Part shown: one piece after another, positions 9,137 through 17,001 of the stretch
Layout: every line of letters starts with the position of its first letter
Position numbering within the stretch: position 1 is the stretch's first letter
Assembly (NCBI GenBank): GCA_900012615.1
Contig: LT009756.1
Span: forward strand, 1,392,913 to 1,456,912
Length of the DNA: 64,000 bases
Direction: 5' to 3'
From: Agrobacterium genomosp. 13 str. CFBP 6927
GTDB taxonomy: Bacteria > Pseudomonadota > Alphaproteobacteria > Rhizobiales > Rhizobiaceae
Position numbers and translations under genes: made by a program
Notes under the pieces: model-generated
The model's input: the letters and a program-made list of their open reading frames with translations, nothing else
Told to the model about the DNA's origin: nothing
The model's database searches: none

Positions 9137-9766
9137 TTAGAATTCCGCCGTCACGGGTTTCCACAAATGCTCCGGATCGAAGCTGTCGCAGCGCGCGATC
9201 ACAATGCGGGTGCCGTTTTTAACGCGCCGCCGCCAAAGATCGGAACGGTCGGACTGCGCCCGAAGCGAACCTTCATCCTGAAGCTTCTGCAGCATCGACC
9301 GCGAAAGCCCGAGTTCAGACGCCAGCAGACGGTCAAGGCGTATGCCGGCCTGAAACGGAACCGTGAGATCGATCTCCGCCATGGCCCAGTCGGGAGGTTC
9401 ATCCCTTATCTGTTTCGCGATATCGAATTCGGGAAACTCATCGACGCGCTGCGATTTACATCTCAAAGCTTCGAGGTTGAAGGTCTCCGCTCTTATCCAT
9501 TGCGGATCGTTGGACTGCAGCGCTTCGAGAACCGCAGGGCTTATGTCCCGGACATTCTGCCGCTCGAAAATCGGCCTGTTCCAACTCTTGTCGCAGATTA
9601 TGCATCTATAGATAAGCCAGGCATCCAGCTTGCGGCCATTGGCATTGAGCCGGATCTTGCCACTGGCCTGAAACGCCCTCAGGCCGCCGCATCCGCTGCA
9701 TGCAAGCCAGGGCTGGGGCGCCGTTCGTGGCGTAACGGTCCATTGGACCCGAAGTAAATTGCACAT
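9137..9766 (-). CDS. DUF1062 domain protein
   Basis: A 209-residue protein matching DUF1062: a conserved N-terminal segment (RVQWTVTPRTAPQPWLACSG) with a CSGCGG zinc-ribbon-like pair, later CIICDKSW, and a C-terminal S4-like part (RLDRLLASELGLSRSMLQKL) that suggests RNA binding. The function of the family is not established. The ATG at 9766 fits the conserved start; an in-frame ATG at 9784 would add six residues. It stands alone between a convergent catabolic operon and the b561/ECF cluster. Confidence 0.8.
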   Translation of the reverse strand: MCNLLRVQWTVTPRTAPQPWLACSGCGGLRAFQASGKIRLNANGRKLDAWLIYRCIICDKSWNRPIFERQNVRDISPAVLEALQSNDPQWIRAETFNLEALRCKSQRVDEFPEFDIAKQIRDEPPDWAMAEIDLTVPFQAGIRLDRLLASELGLSRSMLQKLQDEGSLRAQSDRSDLWRRRVKNGTRIVIARCDSFDPEHLWKPVTAEF

Positions 9767-10232
9767 AGTCTCTTGGTCTTCCATTTGGAAGTCCACCAAG
9801 ATGGTGCAGGAGAAAACCCTTACGGGAACGGCATGGCGGTGTTTTTGGGTGGTGAAGAGCTGAGACAGCGGCGCTGCGCAGGGCACATTGTAACAATGCC
9901 AGACCGGTCTCTTGCCACCACCCGATGAACATGATCATACGCCGACAGCCTGTGGCTATCCGGCAATACGGGTGAAACTGGATTGAGACCGGTATTTACT
10001 TAGGCAAAGTCTACCTCGATGCGCCAATGCTCTTCGGCGGCGACAATAACAAATGATCGCTCCGAAACAGAGTCATCCAGTGCGGCGAAAAGGCCGAAAG
10101 CCGTTGCGATGCGACTTTTATGCAACGTCAGGTGACCCGCCCGCCCATTCTTCCCGGTTCAGATGACGTTTCGGACAGGCTCTATCGTCATAAAAATAAT
10201 GGAAACATATACTTACATAACGGCTTGTGCGT
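9767..10232 (-). other. 466-base gap with a possible gene fragment
   Basis: No complete gene is seen. On the - strand, a TTG at 10125 opens a 41-codon frame ending at 10000 whose translation (for example FVIVAAEEHWRIEVDF) reads like the end of a real protein rather than random sequence. There is no ATG and no ribosome-binding site, and a stop lies a short distance upstream, so it could be a degraded 5'-deleted gene. I do not recognise the family. Confidence 0.25.
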
Positions 10233-10877
10233 TTATTTCCGGGAGGCGGCGGTTTTATGCCTGCTATCTGTGGCTGTCGGAAACGGAAGTATACGTCGGA
10301 GAGTCGCGTCTTTACGAATGAAATGGTGCCATAACGCTGCCGCCACATGAAGAAAGACGATGGCTGCGGCAAGGTAGGCGAGGGTGGCGTGAACCTCGCT
10401 CCAGAAGGCCTCCGCCTTGTCGGAAATCACCAGGGGCAATCCCGGCACGACCACGAGGTCGAAGACGTAACTGGGGATTTGCAGGGGCGAGGTCGACGCG
10501 ATTGCCCAGCCGGCGAGGGGAACGGCGAGCGTCAGGAACAGCAACGCGGCGTGAGCGGCCCGCGCGGCGAACCTCGCTGCCAGCCCATCACCTTCTAGAG
10601 CATGCGGCTTTCTACTGAAAACAGACCACAGGAAACGCGGCGCGGCGAGGGCCAGCACCAGAAATCCTATCGACTTGTGATATTGGAACAGGTCGAACTG
10701 AAGAACCGGGTCGATATTGTCGCGGCTCATCAGATATCCCAGCGCAAGCTGCGCCAGAAAAAGCACCGCGATTGTCCAGTGGAACGCGATTGCCACCAGT
10801 CCGTAGGATAGGGGCGTATTACGCCACACCCGTTCCCGCGTCGTTGCGCTATCGGAATGATCCTCGAAATATCTCAT
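10233..10877 (-). CDS. Cytochrome b561-family membrane protein
   Basis: A 214-residue four-helix membrane protein of the bacterial cytochrome b561 family. Candidate haem-ligand histidines sit in IAFHWTIAV (helix 1), FQYHKSIGF (helix 2), and the VHATLAY and FLHVAAALWHH segments (helix 4). Such proteins move electrons from quinol across the inner membrane, often to periplasmic partners or superoxide. It starts 3 bases after the anti-sigma stop and is the last gene of the YceI-COG4315-sigma-antisigma-b561 run, which suggests ECF-controlled expression. Confidence 0.82.
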   Translation of the reverse strand: MRYFEDHSDSATTRERVWRNTPLSYGLVAIAFHWTIAVLFLAQLALGYLMSRDNIDPVLQFDLFQYHKSIGFLVLALAAPRFLWSVFSRKPHALEGDGLAARFAARAAHAALLFLTLAVPLAGWAIASTSPLQIPSYVFDLVVVPGLPLVISDKAEAFWSEVHATLAYLAAAIVFLHVAAALWHHFIRKDATLRRILPFPTATDSRHKTAASRK

Positions 10878-10880
10878 CGG

Positions 10881-11660
10881 CTAGCTCAATTGTTGATAGG
10901 TGTCTTTCGCGATGGCGTCCATGCGGTCGGATGGCAGGTTGCCGACCAAAGCACAGCGAATGGTTTCGTCGTCCCAGGAGATGGCCTCCAGCGAACCGAG
11001 GCTGGACCGCCGCATGGCGGTGTCGCTCGAATCGGCTGCAGCCACGATATAAAGAGTGACGCGCTGCCCGCTTTTATCCTCATACATCAGCTGGGCGGCG
11101 GCGCCTTCGGAGCTGGGAAGAACCCGGCCGCCGACAAGCGACAGACCGTGGCGGGTGAGGTCGGGAATGTTCAGTTTGCGGTCCAGCCGCTTCGAAAGCC
11201 ATTTCGGCAGGCTGGAAGCATTCTCCGCATCGGCCCGGATTTCGACGGGATGCAGAACCTCGCTCGCAAACAGCTTATGCGCCTGCGCTGCATCAGCCAC
11301 GATAGAATGGGTCGGTTCCGCGACCTGGGACACCAGCCCGCGCCCGAACCACCCGCCCGTCAACCCAACGGCCAGAATAAGGATCGATGCCGCCGCCACG
11401 TTACGCCAATCCGCGCGCTGCAACCGCAGACGCCGCTCGATGCGGTACACATTGAGACGCTCGGGCAGGGCGTCGGTATCAAGAGGGCCGTAGAGAGCCG
11501 TCAGCGTCGCATTCTGCTGTTGCCACATCGCAACCTTACGCGCGTCGGCCGGATTGGAGGCGAGGTGGGCACGAACGGCGTCACGCTGCCTGTCTTCGAG
11601 CTGCCCGTCGACATAAGAGATCAGATCGGCTTCGGTTATCTGCGCTTCGCTGCCGGTCAT
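10881..11660 (-). CDS. Anti-sigma factor, transmembrane
   Basis: A 259-residue protein with an N-terminal cytoplasmic anti-sigma-like domain (DLISYVDGQLEDRQRDAVRAHL), one predicted membrane helix near residues 88-107 (AAASILILAVGLTGG) and a periplasmic C-terminal domain. The zinc-binding HxxxCxxC motif of ZAS anti-sigma factors is absent. Its ATG overlaps the ECF sigma stop by 4 bases (ATGA), so sigma and anti-sigma are translationally coupled and it very probably sequesters that sigma factor. The stimulus that releases it is unknown; the b561/YceI neighbours point to redox stress. Confidence 0.8.
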   Translation of the reverse strand: MTGSEAQITEADLISYVDGQLEDRQRDAVRAHLASNPADARKVAMWQQQNATLTALYGPLDTDALPERLNVYRIERRLRLQRADWRNVAAASILILAVGLTGGWFGRGLVSQVAEPTHSIVADAAQAHKLFASEVLHPVEIRADAENASSLPKWLSKRLDRKLNIPDLTRHGLSLVGGRVLPSSEGAAAQLMYEDKSGQRVTLYIVAAADSSDTAMRRSSLGSLEAISWDDETIRCALVGNLPSDRMDAIAKDTYQQLS

Positions 11661-12163
11661 TTTATCACCTTGAGATTTGGCTGGTCTTCCTGGGTCATCC
11701 GGGCGAGAGCCGTTCGGGCCCGCCCCAGACGGGACATCAGCGTGCCCAGCGGAATTTCAAGAACATCTGCCGCTTCCGCATAACTGAGACCCTCGACGAC
11801 GACGAGGAGCAGGGCCTCGCGATGTTCGCCGGACAGTTTTTCGATAGCGCGGGCCATTTCGGCAAGCGCAATCCGGCCCGTCTGCGCCGCCGGCACAAAC
11901 AGCTGTTCCGCAACATCGTCGATCGGCACTTGCGAGGGCCGGCGATTGCGGCCGCGCAGATTATTGCGGTAGACGTTGACGAGCACCCGATACAACCACG
12001 GACGCAACGGTCCTTGCGGTTTCCACAGCGCCTTTTTACGGATGGCTCTTTCCAGACAGTCCTGGACGAGATCGTCAGCCGTGTCACGATCATGCGTAAG
12101 CGCATTCGCGTAGCGGCGAAGCGCTGGTATGCAACTCGTCATCTCGTCCAGAAAATCCGGCAT
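11657..12163 (-). CDS. ECF-family RNA polymerase sigma factor
   Basis: A 168-residue ECF sigma factor with region 2 (DTADDLVQDCLERA) and region 4 (YAEAADVLEIPLGTLMSRLGRAR). The frame also offers a GTG at 12169, but AAGGAA at 12172-12177 is only two bases from it and eight from the ATG at 12163, which is preferred. It is encoded inside a - strand run behind yceI-like and COG4315 genes and coupled to its anti-sigma factor, so it likely activates its own operon. No SnoaL or other C-terminal extension is present. Confidence 0.85.
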   Translation of the reverse strand: MPDFLDEMTSCIPALRRYANALTHDRDTADDLVQDCLERAIRKKALWKPQGPLRPWLYRVLVNVYRNNLRGRNRRPSQVPIDDVAEQLFVPAAQTGRIALAEMARAIEKLSGEHREALLLVVVEGLSYAEAADVLEIPLGTLMSRLGRARTALARMTQEDQPNLKVIK

Positions 12164-12168
12164 GGACA

Positions 12169-12558
12169 CTATTCCTTGGCAATGTGCCAGACGCCGCCAA
12201 CGCCATCGCCCGTGACATCGCCGGGCTTCTTGTCCATCTGCCAGCGATAGAGCGGTTTTCCGTCATGCGACCATTGCATCGTACCATCTTTGCGGGAAAT
12301 TGGTTTATAGTCGCCATCCGCCTTGTCGGTTTTCGAGGCGGCGAGGGGCGGCCATTTCTTTGCGCAGCCGTCATAGCAGACCGATGCGCCATTGGTATCA
12401 TTGTCGAACGTATAGAGTGTCATGCCCTTGGCGTCGGTAAGGATCGGGCCTTTGGCCGTTGCCTTTTCAACCACGGCGCCACCGGCATATGGTTCGGCGA
12501 GGGCAGCCGTGGCGGCAAGTGCTACAACGCCGGCCAGAATGAAATGATGTGCACGCAT
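12169..12558 (-). CDS. Secreted COG4315-type repeat protein (Lipoprotein_15 family)
   Basis: A 129-residue exported protein. Residues 1-21 form a signal peptide ending ALA, and the mature part holds two copies of the family motif, LYTFDNDT...CYDGCAKKWPPL and PLYRWQMD. There is no lipobox cysteine. The family is widespread, secreted and of unknown biochemical role; it often sits beside ECF sigma factors. The ATG at 12558 begins the signal peptide; the frame continues upstream without family similarity. The stop lies five bases before the sigma start. Confidence 0.8.
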   Translation of the reverse strand: MRAHHFILAGVVALAATAALAEPYAGGAVVEKATAKGPILTDAKGMTLYTFDNDTNGASVCYDGCAKKWPPLAASKTDKADGDYKPISRKDGTMQWSHDGKPLYRWQMDKKPGDVTGDGVGGVWHIAKE

Positions 12559-12670
12559 GACGATAATCCTTTGAAGGGTAACGGATCGGACGATATGCCC
12601 GATATTAGACAAACACCCGCCCTCGGCTTTTAATCCCATCGCCGCTTGATTTTTTGCTGTCCCAGCGCCT

Positions 12671-13237
12671 TTATCTGACGCCCTTTAAATCAATGTCGAA
12701 TGCAACCGTATTCGAATAGAGCGGCACTCCGACACCCATGCCATAGGGCAAGCGTGCAACATTGCCGGTGACGTGGAAGGTGACGGATCCCTTCTGTTGT
12801 TCAACGAATGTCGCGTGAAACGTTTCGGGTCTGGATATGCCTCTGGCTGTCAATGTGCCTTCAACCACGGCGCTGCGCGGTCCGTCCTGCGTAACGCGGC
12901 TGGAGCGAAACACGATCTGCGGATAAACGGCGATATTGAAAACCGCACTGGATCGCAGGAAATTTTCCACCCGTTCTTGCCCGGTCTGGACGCTGGAAGG
13001 GTTGAGACTGATTTCAACGTAAGATCTGGCCGGCTGGTCCGGGTCGATATCAAAGCGGCCGGAAATATCAGGAATTGTGCCCTTGATCCCAGGGCCGGCA
13101 ACCTGCGCAATTGAAAAGCGAATGTGAGAGGCAGGATCGATACGATAGCGTCCGGCCGCCGATGAGAATGGACTGGCAGACACCGGCGTGCAAATCAATG
13201 TCACGATAAGAAGAGTGATGGAGTGGGAATATTTCAC
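12671..13237 (-). CDS. YceI-family periplasmic protein
   Basis: A 188-residue YceI-like lipocalin-fold protein with a signal peptide (residues 1-21, ending VSA), the family opening YRIDPASHIRFSI and the central FLRSSAVFNIAVYP stretch. YceI proteins bind isoprenoid-type lipids such as quinones and are often stress-induced with cytochrome b561, which is also encoded here. The start is a GTG at 13237 with AAGGAA eight bases upstream. It is the first gene of the - strand ECF cluster. Confidence 0.87.
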   Translation of the reverse strand: MKYSHSITLLIVTLICTPVSASPFSSAAGRYRIDPASHIRFSIAQVAGPGIKGTIPDISGRFDIDPDQPARSYVEISLNPSSVQTGQERVENFLRSSAVFNIAVYPQIVFRSSRVTQDGPRSAVVEGTLTARGISRPETFHATFVEQQKGSVTFHVTGNVARLPYGMGVGVPLYSNTVAFDIDLKGVR

Positions 13238-13757
13238 GGCGCAAGTTCCTTCATGAGTAGTCGCACTCAGGAGAACACCACAGGACGAGGTTTAATCCGC
13301 ACCACGCCGGCAGATCGTCAAAATCCCTCCCATAGCGGAAGACCGCCTTTGACTGTGCCGGAAAACACCCGTCAGCGAGATGGCTACAATCCACAAACAA
13401 TGTCAAAGCTGATTAGAGATGCGACGCCGCTGGCCCGTTAGAAATGCGACACTGGCACCGCAGATCAGCCCTCGACCGAACCGGCTGGGCCGAGTTGCAA
13501 GGGTAGGGAGGGGGCGGGTGATGGAACACCCCTTCGGCTTTAGCTTCCTTAGTCGTCACGGCTGCTTTGCGCCAATTTCGGGCGTCCTTGAAGCGTTTAA
13601 GTCGGTCTGCTCCCGAGCCCGAAGGCGAAGATAACGGCTGATCTCTGATCCGCCGCAAGCGGTCATTCCCAGCAGAACAAGTTGCGTGTAAATCAGATAA
13701 CGAATCCTATCGCGGATAGGCAGCATTTCGACTGGCGGACCGTATTGGAGGGCTCGA
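13238..13757. other. Gap upstream of yceI with an IS-like terminal sequence
   Basis: This 520-base gap has no convincing gene. Bases 13238-13400 should hold the promoter of the - strand ECF operon. Bases 13411-13453 carry an IS-like end (listed separately). Bases 13454-13744 hold nothing recognisable; a 56-codon - strand frame there lacks a ribosome-binding site. Confidence 0.5.
13411..13453 (-). repeat. IS21-like terminal sequence, facing left
   Basis: Read on the - strand from 13452, the sequence starts TGTCGCATTTCTA and repeats TCGCAT 25 bases further in. The same start, and a second TCGCAT 24 bases in, occur on the + strand from 14492. Tandem repeats behind a TG terminus are typical of IS21-family ends. 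Only the end remains; no transposase gene is visible on this side. Confidence 0.5.
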
Positions 13758-14429
13758 TTGCAGACGGACGACCTTCCCAACTACCGCTTCACTGCGAAGA
13801 TCCAGAGATATCGTGATACCCCGCAAAAGGTCGAGATGGCCTACGTCATCGAGGACCGAGGCCTCTCGGTGACGCGAGGGCGGTCCGTCAGCCTCGTCCC
13901 GTGGACGTCGCTTCGATTCCTGCACCTCCACGTCACGAGTGGGGTCGGCACCACTGGCTTTCCAGTCTACAGCACGCGTCTAAGGACGCGCTTCGCGTCA
14001 AACGAAATCTCCTCGCTCGATTGGCTCGAAGAAACGGGCGTCGATCGGTCCGCCGACTACGTTCGCTTCATGGAAGAACTGATTCCATTTGCGGCCACAC
14101 GGAACCCACCGCTTCGCTTGCGATACGGCGGCGATCCCATGTTGGAAACGGCGATTCCGATGGTGCTGACCCTCTTCGTCGCCCCGCTCGTCCTCATCCT
14201 ATTCTTAGTCGTGAAGTTGCCGCTCAGTGTTTTTGCAATCGCGTGGAAGAAGCCCCTTACGAAGCTCGCGCCATGGCTTTTCAGCACAGGGTTCGGCGTC
14301 GCGTTGAACGCGCTCCCCTGGTCCAGCGGGAAACCGTTCGAGGCGCACGATCTGCCCGCGGCTGAACTTCCGATGAGATATCGGGAAGGTGCCGTCTACA
14401 AGAGACATGTCGATCTTGACCAACGGTGA
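13758..14429 (+). CDS. Hypothetical membrane protein
   Basis: A 223-residue protein I do not recognise. The first ~125 residues are soluble and rich in beta-like segments (SLVPWTSLRFLHLHV); a long hydrophobic stretch at about 131-157 (PMVLTLFVAPLVLILFLVV) is a membrane anchor, possibly followed by a second. It starts with TTG at 13758 behind TTGGAGGG at 13745-13752, a good ribosome-binding site. The gene lies alone between two outward-facing IS-like ends (13453 and 14491), so it was probably imported or rearranged with them. Function unknown. Confidence 0.6.
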   Translation: MQTDDLPNYRFTAKIQRYRDTPQKVEMAYVIEDRGLSVTRGRSVSLVPWTSLRFLHLHVTSGVGTTGFPVYSTRLRTRFASNEISSLDWLEETGVDRSADYVRFMEELIPFAATRNPPLRLRYGGDPMLETAIPMVLTLFVAPLVLILFLVVKLPLSVFAIAWKKPLTKLAPWLFSTGFGVALNALPWSSGKPFEAHDLPAAELPMRYREGAVYKRHVDLDQR

Positions 14430-14490
14430 CGCGCGAGCCCTCCAATCGTTACTCTCGGGAACCTAGCACATCGCGGCGTCATGCGAGGAG

Positions 14491-14550
14491 AGTGTCGCAT
14501 TTCTATCCGGCCCAGCTATCGCATTACCACCACATTTAATGATCGCATAA
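14491..14550 (+). repeat. IS21-like terminal sequence, facing right
   Basis: From 14492 the + strand reads TGTCGCATTTCTA, then further TCGCAT copies at 14518 and near 14543. The first 15 bases (14491-14505) are the exact inverted match of 13439-13453. It ends about 45 bases before the stop of the truncated RpiR gene; no transposase follows. Confidence 0.5.
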
Positions 14551-14592
14551 GATAGATTATGGAACATAAATCATCGTCTGGAAGCGTTACGT

Positions 14593-14880
14593 TTAACGTT
14601 GAAATCCCGTATTCGCTCTAATGTGATGACGGAAAACCTGTCTGAACTCCCTGAAACTTCCAAAGCCGAGAGAGATTGCCAGCCTCATGACCGTCGATTG
14701 CGAAACGGCGCAATGATCGGCAAGCGAATGCACTGTTCCGAACGCCACTATTTCGGGATGAGCGACAGCCGTTCGCGCCAGCCGCGCCTGATTTTTGGAG
14801 AGCCTGAGTTCAGTCGCCGTGATCATGCCCTTCAGTTCAGCGAAAGTCGTGGGTTTCTCAATGACCACGTGGCTTCTCAT
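14593..14880 (-). pseudogene. RpiR/MurR-family regulator, truncated to its HTH domain
   Basis: Only 95 codons remain of a family that is normally about 280 residues. The N-terminal HTH_6 domain is intact (MITATELRLSKNQARLARTA through LADHCAVSQSTVMRLAISLGFGSFREFRQVF), but the sugar-phosphate-binding SIS domain is missing; the frame stops at 14593, just before the IS-like end. RpiR regulators usually control sugar or inositol genes, and this one lies next to iolE on the same strand, so it was probably the cassette's regulator. It may still produce a DNA-binding stub. Confidence 0.7.
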
Positions 14881-14905
14881 GATGATAGCACCTTGCAATT
14901 GATGA

Positions 14906-15835
14906 TTAGCCTGCTTCAGAAGACCAGCCTTCAAACTTCGTTTGAATGAATTCGAATGCCCGTGCCGTGTATTCCTTTGGCGGCGCAACAACGGGATCCT
15001 GTTCGGCTTCAACAACCAGCCATCCGTCATATCCGGTGCTCTTCACGAACCGGACAACCGGATCGAAGTCGACAACGCCATCGCCTGGAACGGTGAACAT
15101 GCCGTTGCGAACACCCTTGTTGAAACTCAAGTCATTGGTCCGCACATCTTCCCGAACAGCCTTGCGCATATCCTTCAGATGAATGTGAACGATACGGTCA
15201 CCAAGGTGCTCGATCAGCTTTTCATAATCAAAGCCCGCCGCTGCCGCATGTCCCGTATCCAGAAGCAGGCCGGCCTCCGGCCCGGCGCCGCCGATGATGT
15301 CGGAAATTTCATCGAATGTTTCTGCGATCATCATCAAATGATGATGATAAGCCAGCTTCAGGCCGTATCTGTCGAAGAGACGCTTGCCGAAGTCGGTCAG
15401 GCGAGCGGCGTAGCCGGTCCTGTCTGTCGCCTGCATGACAAGGCGGTGGGACATGGGAGCATCAAGCGGCGCTCCTGGCGTCATCATGGCGACCTCGCCA
15501 TAGACGAGAACGCCGCAGCCCATGGCCTTCAGAAGCTCGGCATGTTCCACGACCGAGGCCATCTCATCCTCGACAGTCCTTTCCGCAAGCTGTCCCGAAT
15601 GCCACCCCGACGCCAGGGCAAGCCCATGATTTTCGAGCAATGGTCGAAGGATCGATACATCACGCGGAAATTTCCGGCCGAGTTCGATACCGGCATAGCC
15701 ATTCGACGCGGCTTCTGACACGCATGTCTCAAGAGAAATATCGGCTCCCAGATCCTCGAGCACATCGTTCGCCCAAGACAGAGGGCTGACAGCAAGGCGC
15801 GCTTTTGACTGGGGCAATGTCGTGTTCTCGCTCAT
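14906..15835 (-). CDS. iolE: Inosose dehydratase-like sugar phosphate isomerase/epimerase (IolE)
   Basis: A 309-residue xylose-isomerase-like TIM barrel close to IolE (myo-inosose-2 dehydratase): the PLSWANDVLEDLGAD start, GIELGRKFPRD, the YHHHLMM metal-ligand region, LLDTGHAAAAG and HIHLKDMR. It dehydrates 2-keto-myo-inositol to a dione in inositol catabolism. GGAGAGG precedes the ATG. It is the last enzyme gene of the - strand sugar cassette, downstream of a Gfo/Idh dehydrogenase that could make its substrate. A related keto-sugar substrate is possible. Confidence 0.78.
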   Translation of the reverse strand: MSENTTLPQSKARLAVSPLSWANDVLEDLGADISLETCVSEAASNGYAGIELGRKFPRDVSILRPLLENHGLALASGWHSGQLAERTVEDEMASVVEHAELLKAMGCGVLVYGEVAMMTPGAPLDAPMSHRLVMQATDRTGYAARLTDFGKRLFDRYGLKLAYHHHLMMIAETFDEISDIIGGAGPEAGLLLDTGHAAAAGFDYEKLIEHLGDRIVHIHLKDMRKAVREDVRTNDLSFNKGVRNGMFTVPGDGVVDFDPVVRFVKSTGYDGWLVVEAEQDPVVAPPKEYTARAFEFIQTKFEGWSSEAG

Positions 15836-15958
15836 TGACGAACCTCTCCAAATTATTCGAGCATGTCCGGTGAAATCAGGTCAGTTTCCGGTCATGAATT
15901 CCGAAATGCCGGTTCGCTGGCAGGGAGGGCAGGCACGCCCTCCCATCGGCGGCGGCGA

Positions 15959-16978
15959 TCAACCGATACTGATCGGCTGCCTGGTTGAAACGGACTCGAT
16001 TGCGGCAAGCGCGATCGCCAGAGCGTTGCGGGCATCGATACCTGTCGGCGCATCCTTGATCGCACCGTTGCGAACCGCCTCTACGAATGACGCGATCTGG
16101 GCCGTATAACCTTGGACGAAGTGGTCCGTATCGCGCCGCCACGTGTCGTAGGAGACGCCATCCTTGTTGAAGAGTGTCATACTGGAACGGCGAACGTCGC
16201 CCATGGTGACCATGCCGCCCGAGCCGAAGACTTCACCGCGGATGTCGTAGCCGTACATTGCGCAGAAGTTTGCTTCGGCGACGGCAATGGACCCGTTGTC
16301 AAAGCGGATGTTGACAACGGCCGTATCGAGAAACCCTTTGTCGCGTGCATCCGGACGAACAAGCGCATCCGCCATGGCGAAAACTTCGACCGGTTTTGCG
16401 CCGGGGTTCAGCCAGAGCAGAGTGTCGAAGTCGTGGATCAGCGTTTCATAGAAGATCGTCCACAGCGGGATTTTGTCGGGATCGGCGCCGAACGGGCCTG
16501 GATCACGCGTCAGCGAACGGATGAGCTGCGGCGCACCGACTTTTCCTGCATCGATCGCTGCGCGTCCCTCGGCAAATGCCTGGTCCCAGCGGCGGTTAAA
16601 GCCAACCTGAAGCGGAACGCCCGCAGCTTTGGCGGCCGCAATGCCGCGCTCCGCATCTTCAAGGGTGAGCGCCATCGGCTTTTCGCAAAACACTGCCTTG
16701 CCGGCCTCGGCAGCCTGCACCAGAATATTCGTGTGGAACCGCGCCGGCGTTGCGATGATAACGGCATCCAGATCCGGATGAGCAAGCATTGCGGCGACAT
16801 CGGTGTAGGAAGCATCGACGCCCAGCTTGCCGGCAAGCGTCGCTGCCGCGCCGGGTGCAGGATCGGCTATTGCTACAAGTTCCGCATCCACCAGCCTTTT
16901 GGCGACGCTTTCGCCATGGAAAGAGCCGATGCGCCCTGCTCCGATAAGCCCGATATTGACAGTTTTGACCTTGGCCAT
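15959..16978 (-). CDS. iolG: Inositol 2-dehydrogenase-like Gfo/Idh/MocA oxidoreductase
   Basis: A 339-residue Gfo/Idh/MocA dehydrogenase. The Rossmann motif GLIGAGRIG is at residues 9-17, the conserved FCEKPMALT carries the catalytic-region lysine near residue 96, and HDFDTLLWL holds the other conserved His/Asp pair. Similarity of the whole frame to inositol 2-dehydrogenase is strong: NAD-dependent oxidation of myo-inositol or scyllo-inositol to inosose. The frame is open about 150 codons upstream, but ATG 16978 starts the domain. Placed between a TIM-barrel isomerase and iolE. Confidence 0.8.
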   Translation of the reverse strand: MAKVKTVNIGLIGAGRIGSFHGESVAKRLVDAELVAIADPAPGAAATLAGKLGVDASYTDVAAMLAHPDLDAVIIATPARFHTNILVQAAEAGKAVFCEKPMALTLEDAERGIAAAKAAGVPLQVGFNRRWDQAFAEGRAAIDAGKVGAPQLIRSLTRDPGPFGADPDKIPLWTIFYETLIHDFDTLLWLNPGAKPVEVFAMADALVRPDARDKGFLDTAVVNIRFDNGSIAVAEANFCAMYGYDIRGEVFGSGGMVTMGDVRRSSMTLFNKDGVSYDTWRRDTDHFVQGYTAQIASFVEAVRNGAIKDAPTGIDARNALAIALAAIESVSTRQPISIG

Positions 16979-17001
16979 GATTTGTGTCCTGTTTCTGGGA
17001 A

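Noticed and set aside
13556-13780. A 74-codon - strand frame with a hydrophobic segment in the IS-bounded patch
   Set aside because: No ribosome-binding site for any start and it overlaps the better supported TTG start region of the + strand gene.
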